Shown: positions 10,721 to 23,419, counted from the stretch's first letter. The stretch is DNA of 64,000 nt from Odiellus spinosus (GCA_963920705.1 OY987228.1:21212565-21276564), one strand, 5' to 3'. Numbers and translations: made by a program. The notes: a model not told the origin generated them from the sequence alone.

Positions 10721-11094
10721 TTAAAGACGCGTTTGATTTTCGCTACAGTGACATCTCGTCCAATCAGCGGTCGCGTTTAAATACAGCGAGTGTTTAATTT
10801 CTCGTGGGTTACGGAGACTCTAAATATAATGTTTTCTGGAGATTTGACCTTTAAAGGAATATGGGGAAGAGACGAACTCGATTTTGTCCAACACTACGTA
10901 GTAGCCACCTTCTTTTCAATCCTGGACCCTGTCAATCTCAACTTTTCTCTCGGCGCGTAACTCTTTTGCTATAGGACTAAAAATGAGGAGAAAAATTGAT
11001 ATTTCGCCCATGTATATATCACCCCCCCCCCTCTCATTTCCCAGCTGCTTTAAAGAGACCACGAAACCTCTTTTCCAGATTCTAATTTTCTTAA

Positions 11095-11310
11095 TTTAGT
11101 TATAGATCAGGTCATTTGAAACAAATTTCCAAATAATTCATTGGCCAATTACCATTAAAACCGAGTTAGCAGCCACTTAAAGATTCTCGCGCCATCGAGG
11201 CGCGCGCTCCATCGGAGTGTAACCATGGCAACGTTCCCGCCAAAATCGCGTTCTTTACTTTCAAACGGAAATAGCCTCGAATTAGGCTTAGCGTAAAATC
11301 AACCAAAAAA
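11095..11310 (+). repeat. X-box-bearing dispersed repeat, copy 1
   Basis: This block aligns with 23420-23705. Shared landmarks are TTTGAAACAAATTTC, AATGGCCAAT or ATTGGCCAAT, TTAAAGATTCTCGCGC, GCTCGCTCCAT or GCGCTCCAT, GTAACCATGGCAAC, TTACTTTCAAAC and AATTAGGCTTA. It lacks terminal inverted repeats and a poly-A tail, so its class is unknown. It could be part of a larger element, or a duplicated promoter-like segment. Confidence 0.6.
11219..11232 (+). promoter_or_regulatory. RFX-type X-box, GTAACCATGGCAAC
   Basis: The 14-mer fits the RFX consensus GTNRCC-N2-RGYAAC at every defined position. It lies 130 bp upstream of an ATG at 11362 that opens five codons (MSFSL) and runs into a consensus donor, GTAAGT, at 11379. 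That layout resembles an X-box promoter with a very short first coding exon. The same motif sits in the second repeat copy without such an exon, so it may just be part of the repeat. Confidence 0.4.
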
Positions 11311-11379
11311 AGCTTTTTCGAGTGTAAAAAGTGATTAATTTTATTCGTAATAGCTAAAATAATGTCGTTTTCGCTTTGG

Positions 11380-14062
11380 TAAGTCATTTTTAATATAGTT
11401 ATTGTTAATTTATAATTAAATATCTAGAAATTAACTTTTCTAAGTGACCTTTTTCATAACTCGTTAAGCGCGCGTGATTAGCTATTGAAAATGACAAAAT
11501 TACATTTATTTTGGAAATAACTTTTGTAAAACAAGTAACAACTGTCCAGTAATGACCAAAATTGATGTTTTTATCTGTTTCTTAACGTAATTTCTACCAT
11601 AATAACTGGAAAAGTCTGGACAAATGTTTCTCGGTCCCTTTAATTTCCCTTCGTCGCGTGGTGGTGGTCCCAAAAATTTTTGTCAGTTGAGATTTTCTAC
11701 GCCCAGACGAGAGTTGTAACCCTCTGACCCTACCCTACCTTTTTCAGCCGTCCCTGACACCCTGAGCTGCCGACGGAACGTCAAGCCAGATTGTTTTTCG
11801 CTCCTCTCGACTTTAAAATTTTCAACGCTTCTTAAATAATGTAAAATCTAAAGGGGGTTATAGAGTTTTAGGCACTCGTCTCGCACCCTCATTACACCCT
11901 CATCCACTTCCTTCCTCTAAACGTTTTAAAAGATTTTTCTTCCTTCCGCCGTATATTACTGTAAAGTCCTTTTTACTAAAGAATTTGTTTTCGAGACTTG
12001 GCCAAATCTTATCTTTATTTTGCCTCTTTCTTTCCTTTTTTCGAAACCTTTGTTTCAATTTTGGCCCTGGACCTTTCCCGAGACTATACAGAGAAATTCT
12101 GAAATCGGGCTTTAGTGACTAGTCCTATGATCTGGTATTTGAAGCCGTAACCATTGAAAGTCGTCGCGTGATCTTTGGGCCCTGCCTTGTACCTTACAGT
12201 TTTGGGGGCCCCCTAATATAAAGAATGACCCTAGGATATCCAGAGACTTGTTCTGGGTCCAAGTTCCAGATGGTTTTATATCTTAGAATGAAAAATTCAA
12301 ATACATTTGACTAAATTTTGGTAGCAATTATTGTTGTGGAACCATTGAGTTATAGACGGATTATTAATTTTTAATTAATTAGGAAAATTAAAATATTGAT
12401 TAAAATTTATTAAATCCCACCAATGAATCTTACTCATTAATTTGCAGTTAATTAAAAAATTTCCTAACTCTATTTGGATATGGGTAAAAATTTCAGAATA
12501 TATCAGTAGCTAATCAAAGGGTTAATTATAATATTTCACGCGGACCAACGATCTTTTCGAAAATGTTAATCAATAGTAACAGAAACACCAAGAAAGAGCC
12601 TTGATTTCGTCGTTTCATTTCAAAATCTTATAATTATTGTTTAAGATGTGTAAACCTCATTAGAGTTAATTTTATAATAACGTTCTCCAAATTTACATTT
12701 CTCCTTTTACACAAGGGATCTTTATATACTGTATTTTAAATTTATTTTGAATCCTAATTTTATTCCGAAAAGTTTTAAGAATAATTGGTGTTATTTCAAT
12801 TGCCTCTTAGTTTAAATATTAATTAATTATCCTAATAGTTGTTAATTAGTAATGCTAATATAAATTTTATTAGTTTCAAGGGACGAAACGGGTTATCGGG
12901 ACCCAGCCGTTATTAAAATACAATTTAAATATTATTTGTTCAGTTATTAATGATAATGAGGGTATATAATCTTAAATTAAATTCAAATGCGTGCTTAAAC
13001 CTCCCTGATTTATGAAATTTCAAATTTTTAAAACGCGTTATTTTAAATTATCCTAAGTTATTTTATTTGCGAAGCTTTATGAAACCATCTTTGTTAGAAA
13101 TAGGGCCTAGTGAAGTTATGCTAAAATTTAAGTCTTTGCACCAATGATTCTTCATGAAAATGCCTCTCGAAAGCGACCTTATCACGTGCCAGAATTGTGG
13201 GATTAACAATAGCCATTTGACCAGTCTAAGTAGACCGTGAGATTAAATAATCTGGCCGAAATAAACTCCGTCATATATCGAAAAAAAAAATGACATATTC
13301 AATTTTTGTCATTTTCTGTTTGAAATGTCTTAAGAACGCATCAACCCTGACGTTTATTAATATGGTAAAATTATTTTCTACTCCCCCATATATATTTTAA
13401 CTTGAAATTCTTTTACCCAAGTTCCTATAGACCCTTTAGAAAATTAACAATCAAAATATTCCTCCTAATAAAAACCCAGAAATTTTAAGAAACATTTGTT
13501 CTCAAAATGTTTTGAAAGTTAAAGCGTGGCGCAATCATCAGTTTAGTTTAGTCCAGGGGGCGCTGTATACGCTCGAAGGTGAGACAATTTTCATCAAAAA
13601 TAATTGTCTTCGTGTAACGAAGTGTTTCAAATTTTGTTCTCGCTTTTAATTACGACAAAACGACGGTACTCGTACGCGTATATTTTTATTGTAGGGTCTG
13701 GACAAAATTATTCTCTCGTTTTAATTCGAAGTACTTTAGTCTCCACGCAGGTACTCGGTGCCTTAGTTGGTTATTACCTTTTACTAATTGTATTTTATGT
13801 GGCTCGAAGCTTAGCCGCTCCCATAGGGGAGAGACGAGAGAAACCAGCCACGCTTTTGGGGGGTCGATCTTCTATCTCATCCTCTTTTCTAGAAAGTCGC
13901 CAAGTTTGTATAGCTGGAAGCGTTAAAACCGAGTTAACAATAAAATCTGAGCCATTGAACGATTTATTCATTGGCTCGATGATTTTTAATTGCCATAATA
14001 TCATCCCGTTTCCCTTATGACATATATATTTTCGGGAGGGTCTACGGATTTCAAAAACTTTA
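11380..14062. other. Unique AT-rich region, no supported gene
   Basis: A degraded MA-like patch (CGAAAGCGACCTTATCACGTG, split here as CGAAAGCGACC and TTATCACGTG) lies at about 13160-13290. A 138-codon frame at 13604-14020 (+) begins with TTG, not ATG. It has no family resemblance and ends next to a MITE. Nothing else of note was seen. Confidence 0.4.
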
Positions 14063-14892
14063 AAGTCAGGTTGTTACCATATTTAAATTTCGAATTCCTA
14101 TGGATTATATTTTTAGTTTTATCATACTTTTTAAACGCCATATTTTAAAAACCTCTGCCAGTTGACGCGTAAAATAAGAAACTTTAAAATTAAAATATAT
14201 GACCCGAAGCCGATGAAACCCTCCTTTGAAGTCTATTACTCCCGGGTCTTGTCTATCCCTCTCTGTATGGGTTATTCTCAAAAGGCGTGATTCGTACGCC
14301 TCCTAACGGTACATGTTTTCGGATTGGGAGCTCGTCGAGCGAATATCTCTAGCAGCCTTGGAGTTCGTCCAAAAAACGTCGACGTTTGTGGAGAGAGAGA
14401 ATTTCCAATTTTCCGTAGACAGGGGGGATGAAGTAGGACCCCTTCTAACTCGTAAAATTGGGAATTTTACCCATACAGAGAGGAGCGCTATATGGAACAT
14501 TGGAGTAGTAGACTTCAAAGGAGGGTTTCATCGGCTTCTGATATGACGTATTTATTTCTGGAACGGTAATTTTCGTACGAAAGGTATGATTTTCTGGGTT
14601 AAGTACTTTTACGAGAAAGACAGCGCGAAAGCGACATTATCACTTAAACCGGAAGGCGCGAGAATCAACTGTAGGCTCTATATAATAGCGAAATCACGCG
14701 ACCATAGTGATGACGTATATTGCGGGGAATTTCATTTAAAAATTTCGATTATAAAATATATAATTTCACTGTCATGGTAATTTTGTTCTATGACATATGT
14801 ATATAAATTTTGAATCGTTTTTTAACGATCTTTCCGAAAATGCTACTCAATATCCATTTGGAGTTCGTGAAAAATCAGTAACGGTCTCACTT
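14063..14892 (-). mobile_element. MITE family MA, full copy split by a family MB insertion
   Basis: The outer element has TA at 14061-14062 and 14893-14894, with ends AAGTCAGGTTGTTACC and the complement of AAGTGAGACCGTTACTG. After removing the nested MB copy and one 7-bp duplication, about 486 bp remain. This matches the 485-bp MA copy at 26669-27153. Interior landmarks are AAGTACTTTTACGAG, GCGCGAAAGCGAC, CCATAGTGATGACGTA and TCGTTTTTTAACGATCTTTC. A TA target points to a Tc1/mariner-type mobiliser, inferred only from the target. Confidence 0.85.
14204..14540 (-). mobile_element. MITE family MB, copy 2, nested in an MA element
   Basis: It runs from CCGAAGCCGATGAAACCC, with one terminal substitution, to GGGTTTCATCGGCTTCTG. 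The duplication ATATGAC lies at 14197-14203 and 14541-14547. Orientation is opposite to copies 1, 4 and 7. Insertion into MA sequence shows that MB moved after this MA copy had settled. Confidence 0.95.
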
Positions 14893-14894
14893 TA

Positions 14895-16529
14895 AAAGTA
14901 TAATGTTTTACGTTTAGATACAAGTTTTACGCAATCCCCCACCTAACAATATGAAATAAATTTTCAAAATTATCGCTCTCTTTACAGGCTGCTGTTATGT
15001 TTTTGAATTATTGTTAATTTTTATTTCAAGCGCTCTTATTATTACAGTAATTTCAATTGTACGTTAATTTTTTTCTTGTTTTCCGTCACCATTGATATTT
15101 AAAGTATAGATTTCCTTTTTAATCGAGGCCTCTTTCGTGAAATTTTATTAGCTCTTGACCTTGTTTTAGGTGCTAGCATGTGCTAATTATATTCTTATTC
15201 TTATATGACAATGATACATTCAATTAATATTAATTATAGTTATTATACGGGAAATAATTCCTCTTCAGTTTTTTACGAAATTATCTTCGATTGCGACAAT
15301 AGTTGTTTGAAACGGTAGTTAAATTCCATTTAATTCGTGAAACTAAATTTATTTAACTTAAATACTTCTTAAACATCATAAAAACAACCTCTCCTTCATC
15401 AAATTCGGGTCAAACCCGTATATGAACAGAAATTAATTGTTATAGAAAGAGAAATTATTCTTTAAAACTTTAGTTAGTGGTTTTATTTAACTAGTACTAC
15501 TCCAAAATATTTTATTAATATTAAAATCAAGCATTTTAAATTTTGATCCACCTTTGGGATTTCATTTTCTCTATTTGATGGACTTATGTTGGAAATTTCA
15601 AATTAGGACAATTTTTTTACAAAATTAGGCGATTTTTTTTTTTTCTCTCTTTTGGGAAGCCAATTTTTACGAGGCCCGAATTGAGTGGCCTGTCTTTTTA
15701 ACGTTCATTAATTTTTTCCCAGATTCTAAACTCATCAAACGGATAAACTATAATTTTATACTTTTGTCATTTGATAATTTTTAAAAACACTTCAACCTAA
15801 ATGTGTAAAAGTTTGAATACATGTTAACAATAGTATGAAAAAGCTATAGACCTTCGAAACGAAGCGCGCCCATGACAGCTTGCCTTTAAGTAAGGTCCAA
15901 GTCTTAATGCGTAAATATGACGGCAAAACTGTGTCTCGTACCAGTCGTATACGGTTTATACTGTTTTAATAATAAAAGTTACATTATTTTAATTAAGTTC
16001 TTAAGTTTTAAAATTGCTTTTTGGTCCTCTTTTTCGCGATAAGAAATTCTGGCTTATATACATTTTTCGTTTCCACGTCCCGAGTTCTAGAAAGATTGAA
16101 GATAGCGTCCCGTGACTTGACCATTACGTACTACTATATGAGAAGAAGCCTTGTTATTGTATATTACGAGCTAAAAACAAAAAGCATTTCGAGTAAAACT
16201 TGGTCTGTTTAAAATGAAAAAGCGTCGCTAGCATCGGGGGCTTTCGCGTCACATTCCGTCGCGTGTCGACGCTGAAAGTTTTAAAACAGGGGGAGATTTT
16301 ATTTTAAATGATTATGAATATACTGTGTCGGCTATGAAGAACGCTGATATACGTAGACCCCTTATATAAACTTGGCTTCCAGGAGCAATTTCCTAATGTA
16401 ACTCGAGATAAATGGTTGAGAGGTGCGAAATTTTCTCCGGTTTTCCAGCACCCCTTCTTAAAATAGACCACTTCGTATAGGTTATAATTAGTACATTCAA
16501 AAGTTCATAAAAACACACTACTCCTTAAA
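14895..16529. other. AT-rich unique region, no gene recognised
   Basis: I see short poly-T runs and a few CpG-rich patches (near 15860 and 16220-16270) but no repeat family, exon with both splice sites, or motif. The longest open frames are about 60 codons, as expected by chance at this base composition. Confidence 0.4.
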
Positions 16530-16770
16530 GGGAAGCTGTCACAACGCTATATTCAAAATTTTATTCCTCTGGTTTGACGCGTGAATATGAAACTTCAACA
16601 TGACAATGTCAAAGAATATGTCGGTATTTATTTCCCTGATATACGAAAGATAGATAAGATTTTCTGTATTAAGTACTTTCACGAGAAAGACCGCGCGAAA
16701 GCGATCTTATCAATGGTGCCAGAACGCGCCAGAATCAACTGTAGGATCTACAATATCCACGAGATCATAG
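16530..16770 (-). mobile_element. Family MA fragment carrying an ME insertion
   Basis: It begins near AGGGAAGCTGTCACAACGC, a degenerate MA terminus. It continues through TTTGACGCGTGAATATGAAA, AAGTACTTTCACGAGAAAGA, CGCGCGAAAGCGATCTTATC and AGAATCAACTGTAGGATCTA. The copy stops at CACGAGATCATAG, where an ME element has inserted. Right-hand MA sequence past the insertion is only faintly visible. Confidence 0.65.
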
Positions 16771-17088
16771 CAAGAATCCATTCAGGTTTCATAAGAATAT
16801 GGGAGCATAGCTTTTAGCCTCTGGTACCATCCTCCCAAACTTTGTAACAAACGTTCGTCCGCAATTTTCGCAACATTTGTACGCTTAGATCTTTTTTCGG
16901 TCCGCTCCATTTTTATTACCCAAAATATTATGTCAAGGTCGTTAGTGGCGCGGGTTAATAATAGATGTCAGGAGCGATTTACTTGAAAAATCGTTTCGAA
17001 GCGGACGAACTTTTGCTACAAAGTTTGGGAGGATGGTTATTGACTCGCGACCCCTCCCATATTCTTATGGAACCTGAATGAATTCTTG
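16771..17088. mobile_element. 318-bp fold-back element with 7-bp flanking repeat (family ME)
   Basis: Ends CAAGAATCCATTCAGGTT and AACCTGAATGAATTCTTG are inverted repeats. Pairing extends about 36 bp with two mismatches. After a short break it resumes through CATCCTCCCAAACTTTGTA and GTTCGTCCGC. Flanks ATCATAG (16764-16770) and ATCATAA (17089-17095) match at six of seven positions. It sits inside an MA fragment. Its CA...TG ends and flank length match families MB, MF, MG and MH, but the body sequence is unrelated. Confidence 0.8.
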
Positions 17089-17271
17089 ATCATAATATTT
17101 CATCACTATACTTAGTTTATTCATAAATTTCTTCTGGTACATATTAATAGATTAAAATTTTTATTTCCCTGATGTAGTTTAACGCGCTCATATTTTGAAA
17201 TTTAAATTTTAATTTCGCAATTTTCCGGTGGGAATCGATGAATTAAACACGACTCTTTTCTTATTTTTCAG

Positions 17272-17357
17272 GCTTGAACCGTAATTTATGAAACATCTGG
17301 AAATAGAGGCTTGGATTTTCACGGCAGTAATCGTGTCATTATATTTGGGTTATCGTG
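17272..17357 (+). CDS. Candidate first coding exon with signal-anchor N-terminus
   Basis: A polypyrimidine acceptor (TTTTCTTATTTTTCAG) ends at 17271. The ATG is at 17288, only 16 nt into the exon. The frame encodes 23 residues plus one base and runs into a perfect donor, GTAAGT, at 17358. The peptide starts MKHLEIEAW and continues with the hydrophobic stretch IFTAVIVSLYLGYR. This pattern of a short polar head, about 14 apolar residues and then a basic residue suits an ER signal anchor, as in many membrane-bound oxidoreductases, but no family can be named. The upstream AG could join a 5' UTR exon or accept a spliced leader, since it lies so close to the ATG. The intron leaves phase 1. No certain next exon was found. 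Coding limits within this entry are 17288-17357. Confidence 0.45.
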
Positions 17358-18218
17358 GTAAGTGTAATTTTGAATTTTATTTGGTTTTGGGTCACTATAC
17401 AGAATCGCCAGATAAGTATATAATGTTTTAATAGTATAAATATATATAGTTATTTGATATATGTTAATTAGAAAAATATATATTATAATTTAAATCACAA
17501 TATTTTTCCCTAATGAATTATTTCCGTAAGTCCCTGATACAAATTCTTTTAATCCAATTTGTTTCGCGTTTAAAATTTTATGATAATCCTATTTAATAGA
17601 GTGATATTTTACTGTCCAAATACAGTTATTAGCGTCACCTTTAACCAAGCAGGTTTTGCTTTCTCGAATCCTGTTTAAAATAACGTTTAGTTCTCTCCGC
17701 AACCAATAATCTTATTTCAAATGCTTTCACATCGTAACGCGCTATCGAGAGTGTGCCAAAAATGATTGATATAATAGTTTCTAACCGAAATCGTTGCGCC
17801 ATATGTCGTAATTTTTAGCGAAATGGCGTTTAAAGCCGGCATTTAGGCTTCGCGAATATTCTAGCACGCGAACATTCCCATAGCAGCTACGTTCGCCGGC
17901 GAGTTCGCCTTCTCCCTGAGCACCGAACGTGGCCGGGCGCGATTCCTAGGGGCCCCCTTTCAAAAAGGATAGCGATATAGGGATTGGATTCCGAGAGGCC
18001 CCCGCGCACACGCGAAAAGTCGCTCGTAACGACAGAAGGTCAAACTAGAGAGATCATTTACCCCTATGATGTTTTTTTATTAACCATTTGTTGTGTTCAA
18101 CTTAATTTGTTGATACACAATTTATAGCGAAGAAAGGAGAATAAATTAGAGCTTAATTAATTTTTCAAGCTTATTTAATATTTTCGGCAAGTTTTTGCAA
18201 TTTTCTATTTTTTTTTTA
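17358..18218. other. Probable intron start, then a CpG-rich patch
   Basis: After the GTAAGT donor the DNA is AT-rich to about 17700. At 17740-18030 it becomes CpG-rich with words such as TTCGCCGGCGAGTTCGCC and GGCCGGGCGCGATT. An AG at 17891 is followed by an open frame in the phase left by the upstream exon, ending in TAG near 17983. The pyrimidine tract is poor and GC-rich DNA lacks stops by chance, so I do not call it an exon. Confidence 0.3.
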
Positions 18219-18425
18219 ATGTGAGGCTGTGACCATTTTTTTTTATTTTCAAATGCGTATGGATTATAGTTTAAGTTTTATCATACTAATTAAAAGCCAT
18301 AGGTAGAATTTTATATCTCTAGGAAGCTTAAAAAGCTTCAAAATGAAAATATCAAAAATATATAGATAATTTTTTTCCGGTAGATGAGGTAGTTTTATTT
18401 CTGGAACGTATTTTTAATCATGTCT
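18219..18425 (+). mobile_element. Truncated family MA copy
   Basis: It has TA then ATGTGAGGCTGTGACC at the left end. Internal words follow: ATGGATTATAGTTTAAGTTT, AAAGCCATAGGTAGAATTTT and TTTATTTCTGGAACGTA. It stops near 18425 without a right terminus. Confidence 0.65.
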
Positions 18426-21400
18426 AGATTAATCCAAAGCTCCAAAGCAATGGATTTGAAAACGGGTTAAAGTCTAATTACGGTTGGTTATGATTGTATA
18501 TTAAGTAACACCCCTCATTAAAGGACTCCCAAGGCTCTAAAAAAACATAGTCCAAAAGAGGCAGCTAGACAGGTTGCTATTCTGGCACATTTGCGTAAAA
18601 ATGTCCATCGTTGACTTACATTCTTGGAAACATAGTGAAAGGCCAAGTGAAACAACGACATCTTCATTTACTCCTATCATTTCTTTCTCCCAGTCTTTCT
18701 CTAGATTACTTCTTAACTCAACTCATGACCTTGTTTTTAAATTTAAACAAAATTAATTTAAATTTCGATAAGGTGGGTTGTAGGGTAAACAAATCTTTAC
18801 ATTAACTGGCATTGTTGGAGATAGCTAGCTATATATGGAGGTCTTTACGTTTTTCTCGCTTCACTAACGTACAATATCATTCAATTTTAATATTAATAAT
18901 AGCTTATATTAATTTGAAAAATGAGTTGCGGAAAAATGCAAAAAAAAAAAGCAGTTAGAAGAAGAGATGAAGGGTCCTGAAAATGTTTTCTCAGAGAGAC
19001 TTGTCCGCTTCCTCGGACTCCCGGTCGACTCCTGGACCTGGACTAACCGGGTATACACATTTCCCTTCTTAAGTCAACCCCGTAAGTCATTTTGCGAATA
19101 AAGACATTAAAGGAAAACATTTTTGGCGCGGGGGAAGAAGATAAAGAGGGGTCGCGGATAGCCGAAAATATTCGGAAGCCGCCTCGGGCTGTACCATGAA
19201 CCATATCCCGCACCCCCTGGTAGCCTTTAACTTGGGCAAACATTTGAACCCGTATACCTTCACTACCCTTATAAAGCGTCTTCTATCGAGCTAGAGTTTT
19301 GGCCCACCCTCCCTCCGTACACCCGCCAAAAAAAGCTGATTAACTTTGGGTTCCTATCAAAACTCTGGAGCGCAATTTATAGGAAATTAAGTAGAGATGG
19401 TGCGTGGAAAAGTTGACTTTACTGCGAGGTCTTTTCTGTCGGGCTCTGGGTGTAGTCGCCGTACCCCTCCCCCAATATGCTAATGAGAAATATTCCTATA
19501 TAAAAGGCCTACGCTGTGGAGCTATAAGCACTATTTTTCAAGAGAAACGTCTTTTCTTTTAACTCTACAAATAGAGCTATAAGGGAGGGTATTAAGAAAT
19601 ACCTATTTGAAGTAAATCTAGGCTTTTAGCACGTTTCCTAACTTTTTTTCCCACACGATCACGTAAATCAATTTCGAAATTTTATCCCATCTAAAAAAAA
19701 TGGATATTTTCCAAAGTTTCTCTACATATTATTAATGAGAAATGCTTTTGCTTAATTTTATAGTCTATTCTATCTCAATTTGACAGCGCAAACGCAACTA
19801 TAGGTTGCATGTTATCTCTTTTTATTTGTTTATTTCGAGGTAATGGTTAAAGTTAGCTTTGACCATGCTGCTAATTCGAGGCTGAATTTTCTTTTAAGTC
19901 ACATTAGAAACATTGTTTTTAGCCTTTTTTATAAGGATCAAATACTAAAATTTCGGCGTCACCCGCGTATATCTTTGATCAAAAAATACAGTTAATAACT
20001 TGAAAATTTTGGATTGAATCCTTTAAAAGGATTTCAAAGTGGGTCATTGAATTCAACCGGTTTTTCTTCAGATATTTGATCATTTCCAGATCATTTTACC
20101 GTTGATATACAATTACTTCAGTCCCTTCCAAATTATGCCCTTAAATGACCCCTTAAATTGATTAATAATTTCAAGAGCGGAGTGTGAATCTCTATACGCT
20201 TCTGTTATTATAAAAAAAATTTTATTGTAATTTATTCATTGTTGAACTTAAGTAATTTTTTTTTCGTGAATTTATGTAAAGCGCGAACCTGTGTCTTAGA
20301 GATAAAACACTTGAATGCACGAGCAAAGCTTAGATACTCTCATATTTTATTAGGGAAGCTAAGCTTTAAGCGTGCTGAAAATTCGAGTTGATCTCCACCC
20401 TCCTCCGCCAATTCCCTTTCATCCTTTCGGAAGATGCGAAAAAAGAGAAAGAAAAATGGCATCCTCCAAAATGTTTTTCCCAAAATTGTGTACACTCTTT
20501 CTTCTTGAGAGAACGTGACGCGCCATCTCGTATAAGATTTAGTCCTTTTTATACGTATTCAGAGGTGGAGGGTGTCCTGAAATTCTTTCCCAATTTTTGG
20601 GCCATAGAAAGAAGAATATTTCTACTTTCCAAAAAAAAAAAAAATTAGGGGGGGAGGGGGTCCAAGAGCGAATAGATGAGGATGGGCGAAGAGTACACGC
20701 GCGAGGAAAGAAACGAAGCTTAGGAAAAATCTCATCAATTTTACACGAAGGTTTTAATCAGATTAAGACCTAAGCCCTTTTCTCCTCCGTATATACGTAT
20801 TAATGCCCGAACGCACCCTGGCGTATATATATAGCATCCGATTCTTTTTGATGGAATTTTCTCGAAACTAAAGAAAGGAAGGAAGTAAGGATGAAGACGG
20901 AAGAGCGCGAGGAAGAAGAACCGGGAGAAAAAAAAAAAATCTCGGCTAGAATTTCGTCCCCATCTTTTTATTTTCTTATATTTTTTCCCCCTACGGCTTT
21001 AATTCAAATTTATCCCGCTTTGCGGAAAAGTTTGTTTGGAATGCGTCCACCGGAGGAAGAGGAGGGATAGAGAGATAGCCGGGAGTGGGAGGAGGTTGGA
21101 GCGTTCCTTTTGTGTCTTAGCGCGGGAAGAGGGCGAAGATGAGCCAAGAAAAAGAAAGAAATAAAAAAAAACTTGGGCTTTTCCGAAAAATCTCCCGAAG
21201 GAAAGAAGCCCGCTAGCTTAGTAAAGGGTTAAAAGAAAGGGGAGGGTGCGCGACTAGGGTCCCCCCCTTCTTTTAACGTCGCTTTCAACTTAGAAGAGCA
21301 AAAATTCCCTCGGGTCCGGATTCTTTCTAACATCATCGGCGCGGAGGCTAGTGCCGGGCTCTTCCGTTATAGCCCACGCAGGCCAGGGGGGTTTTGTCCT

Positions 21401-23419
21401 AGGACTCGTAAGGCCAATTATGCCTTACCTAATGAATGATAATAACGGCTCTTTAATTACACGTGACCCTTTTTCCACCCCCCTACCTACCCCTGACACG
21501 ACTCTTACGTATTGTAAAAGACCAAGGGGAAGGGGCATCCATCCTGGAGGCTTCTTTTTGGCACGGTTTTGGCCGAGCTTAACTAACTTCTTTTATTACC
21601 GAAGAGGGAACGCTCGTATCTTAAAGTCTTTTCCGATATAAAAGCCCGCGTAGAGAGAGAAAACTTACCTATATAAGACCCCCACCCAACTTTTCCCTAA
21701 CTCTCTCGTTAAGCTTATGTCCAGCGCGTTTCAAGCTTCGGTGTTATAACGTTGGTTCCTTCTTTTCTCGATTCTTCCACCCCCCTCCTTTTTTTTTCAC
21801 ATCCTTCAGCGTCTTAAGGTCCCTGTATACAATCTAGCCTTTATTTCCCACCCACAAGCGGCCCATCCAGCCGAGCGACTTCTAACAAAGTTTGGGTGGG
21901 AACTGGTAGATTAAGCCGGTCTAATAAGAGTCTTAACGTAAAATAAGGTTATGCCTGGACGGTGGTGGACGTGGAAACCAGGAAAAATAACGCCTTACCA
22001 ACGAGCTTTAAACTCGGGCGCTTATGGCTGTTTTGGTCTCCTTGTCCCCATCCTCATCCTCTCTGCCCCCGTGGATCCTTAATTTTTGCTTCTTTTTAAA
22101 CTCCTTACTCTTTTAAGCCTCCGAAGACTTTAGTCGCTCCAGCGGGCTTTACTTTAGGCTCGTATATATAGCCCGAGCCTCGCTAGCTACTTGGGGTGAT
22201 GGACCGTCGCCCCATTAAATATTTATAAAAGTTTTTGAATTCTCCGCCCCCCCTCTCCCCCGCGCGACCTGTCTATATATATAACGAACTCGGGACTGCT
22301 CTTGTTTTCTAGAAGCGTGGGAAAACGCTTTTTCGAGGACGTACTTTTCTCTACTCCGGTCACCCTAGTATACTCGTTGGGTGGGCATCCGCCCCGTCTT
22401 CTCTTTTCGTTCTTCGTGGAATTTCTGAATTTTCCCTTTTTTTTTGTCTAGTCATTCTCCTTTCCTGAAAAAGGGGGGTGTTCTTCCTACCCTCTTTAGT
22501 TAAGCTATTAAAATTTTCTCTCTCCGAAAACAATGTTTAATTTCTCCAAATTTTCTCTTTCTCTTTGAGTCTCTCCTTCTTTCCTCCGGTCCCTCCTTAG
22601 TTTTTCGTTTTTGGTTTGTAAAATCTTAACGGCACGAGCGAGGGGGCTCTCGCCCAACTGCCCCCCTTCCGAAATTTCCCTTTTTCGTATTAGTCGCTAC
22701 AACGGTTTCGATGGGTTCTTGTATTAATATTATAGTACGCGCGCGGTTACTCGATGTGGAAAATAACTCGAAAACCATTTTTCTTTCCTCGTCTTCCCCA
22801 AAATTTTAAGATCTTTCAACCCCCCTTCTCTTCGAAACACGCTATTTCTCGTTCACCCCCCGCGACCCTCGACTCTGATCTTTGGGAGGAGTGCGGGGTC
22901 AAAATTTTTCGAGACAAAAATATAACTTTGCCGTAAGTACTTTTAGATTTTTAAACGAATTTTTCGTGCGAGAGTTTTGGTCGCTCGGATTTATTTCAAC
23001 GACAATATATTAAACCTCTTTTTATATATTTCATTTAAAATTGGTCTCGACTCTAACAAATAGTTCCGTGCAAAGGACGTGTCCTCGAAAAAGTCGATTT
23101 TAATGTTATTTTTATGGGAAAATGGAGCTAAAGGGACATTTTTTTTTAAGGAAATTGAAATAGCATTACAGTTTTTCATTAGCCCATATCATAGTTTAGG
23201 GTTTATTTTATTTTGTAAGCACGTGGTTCCCTTTTAAACGTTAATTCTGTTGAAATGTCTTTTCACCTTTGACCTTTCCATAAGGTCTGATCGAGATTCG
23301 TAATCAAATTTTCAATTGGCCTAAGGTTACAAAATAAATCTTGCCTAAAAATTTAATGTTATATATCAAAATTTGAAGTTCTTGACCGATGGTTTGCCAA
23401 ATGTCTTATTTTTATTAAT
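18426..23419. other. Long unique region, partly purine/pyrimidine-biased
   Basis: No supported gene was found. A degraded MJ-like patch lies at 19900-20050 (GTCACCCGCGTATATCTTTG). From about 20600 to 22900 the base composition shifts: purine-rich blocks near 20870-21240, then pyrimidine-rich blocks near 21660-22900, with C or G runs. A 60-codon ATG frame at 22754-22932 ends exactly at a GTAAGT donor-like word, which could be a first exon but has no other support. The phrase GAGTTGATCTCCACCCT at 20384 recurs at about 47257. Confidence 0.35.

Noticed and set aside
13604..14020. 138-codon frame
   Set aside because: It begins with TTG rather than ATG, lacks an acceptor, and runs up to a MITE boundary with mixed low-information sequence.
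22754..22936. 60-codon ATG frame ending at a GTAAGT
   Set aside because: The overlap with a donor word is suggestive, but composition is Pro/Phe-rich from the pyrimidine-rich DNA and no partner exon was found.
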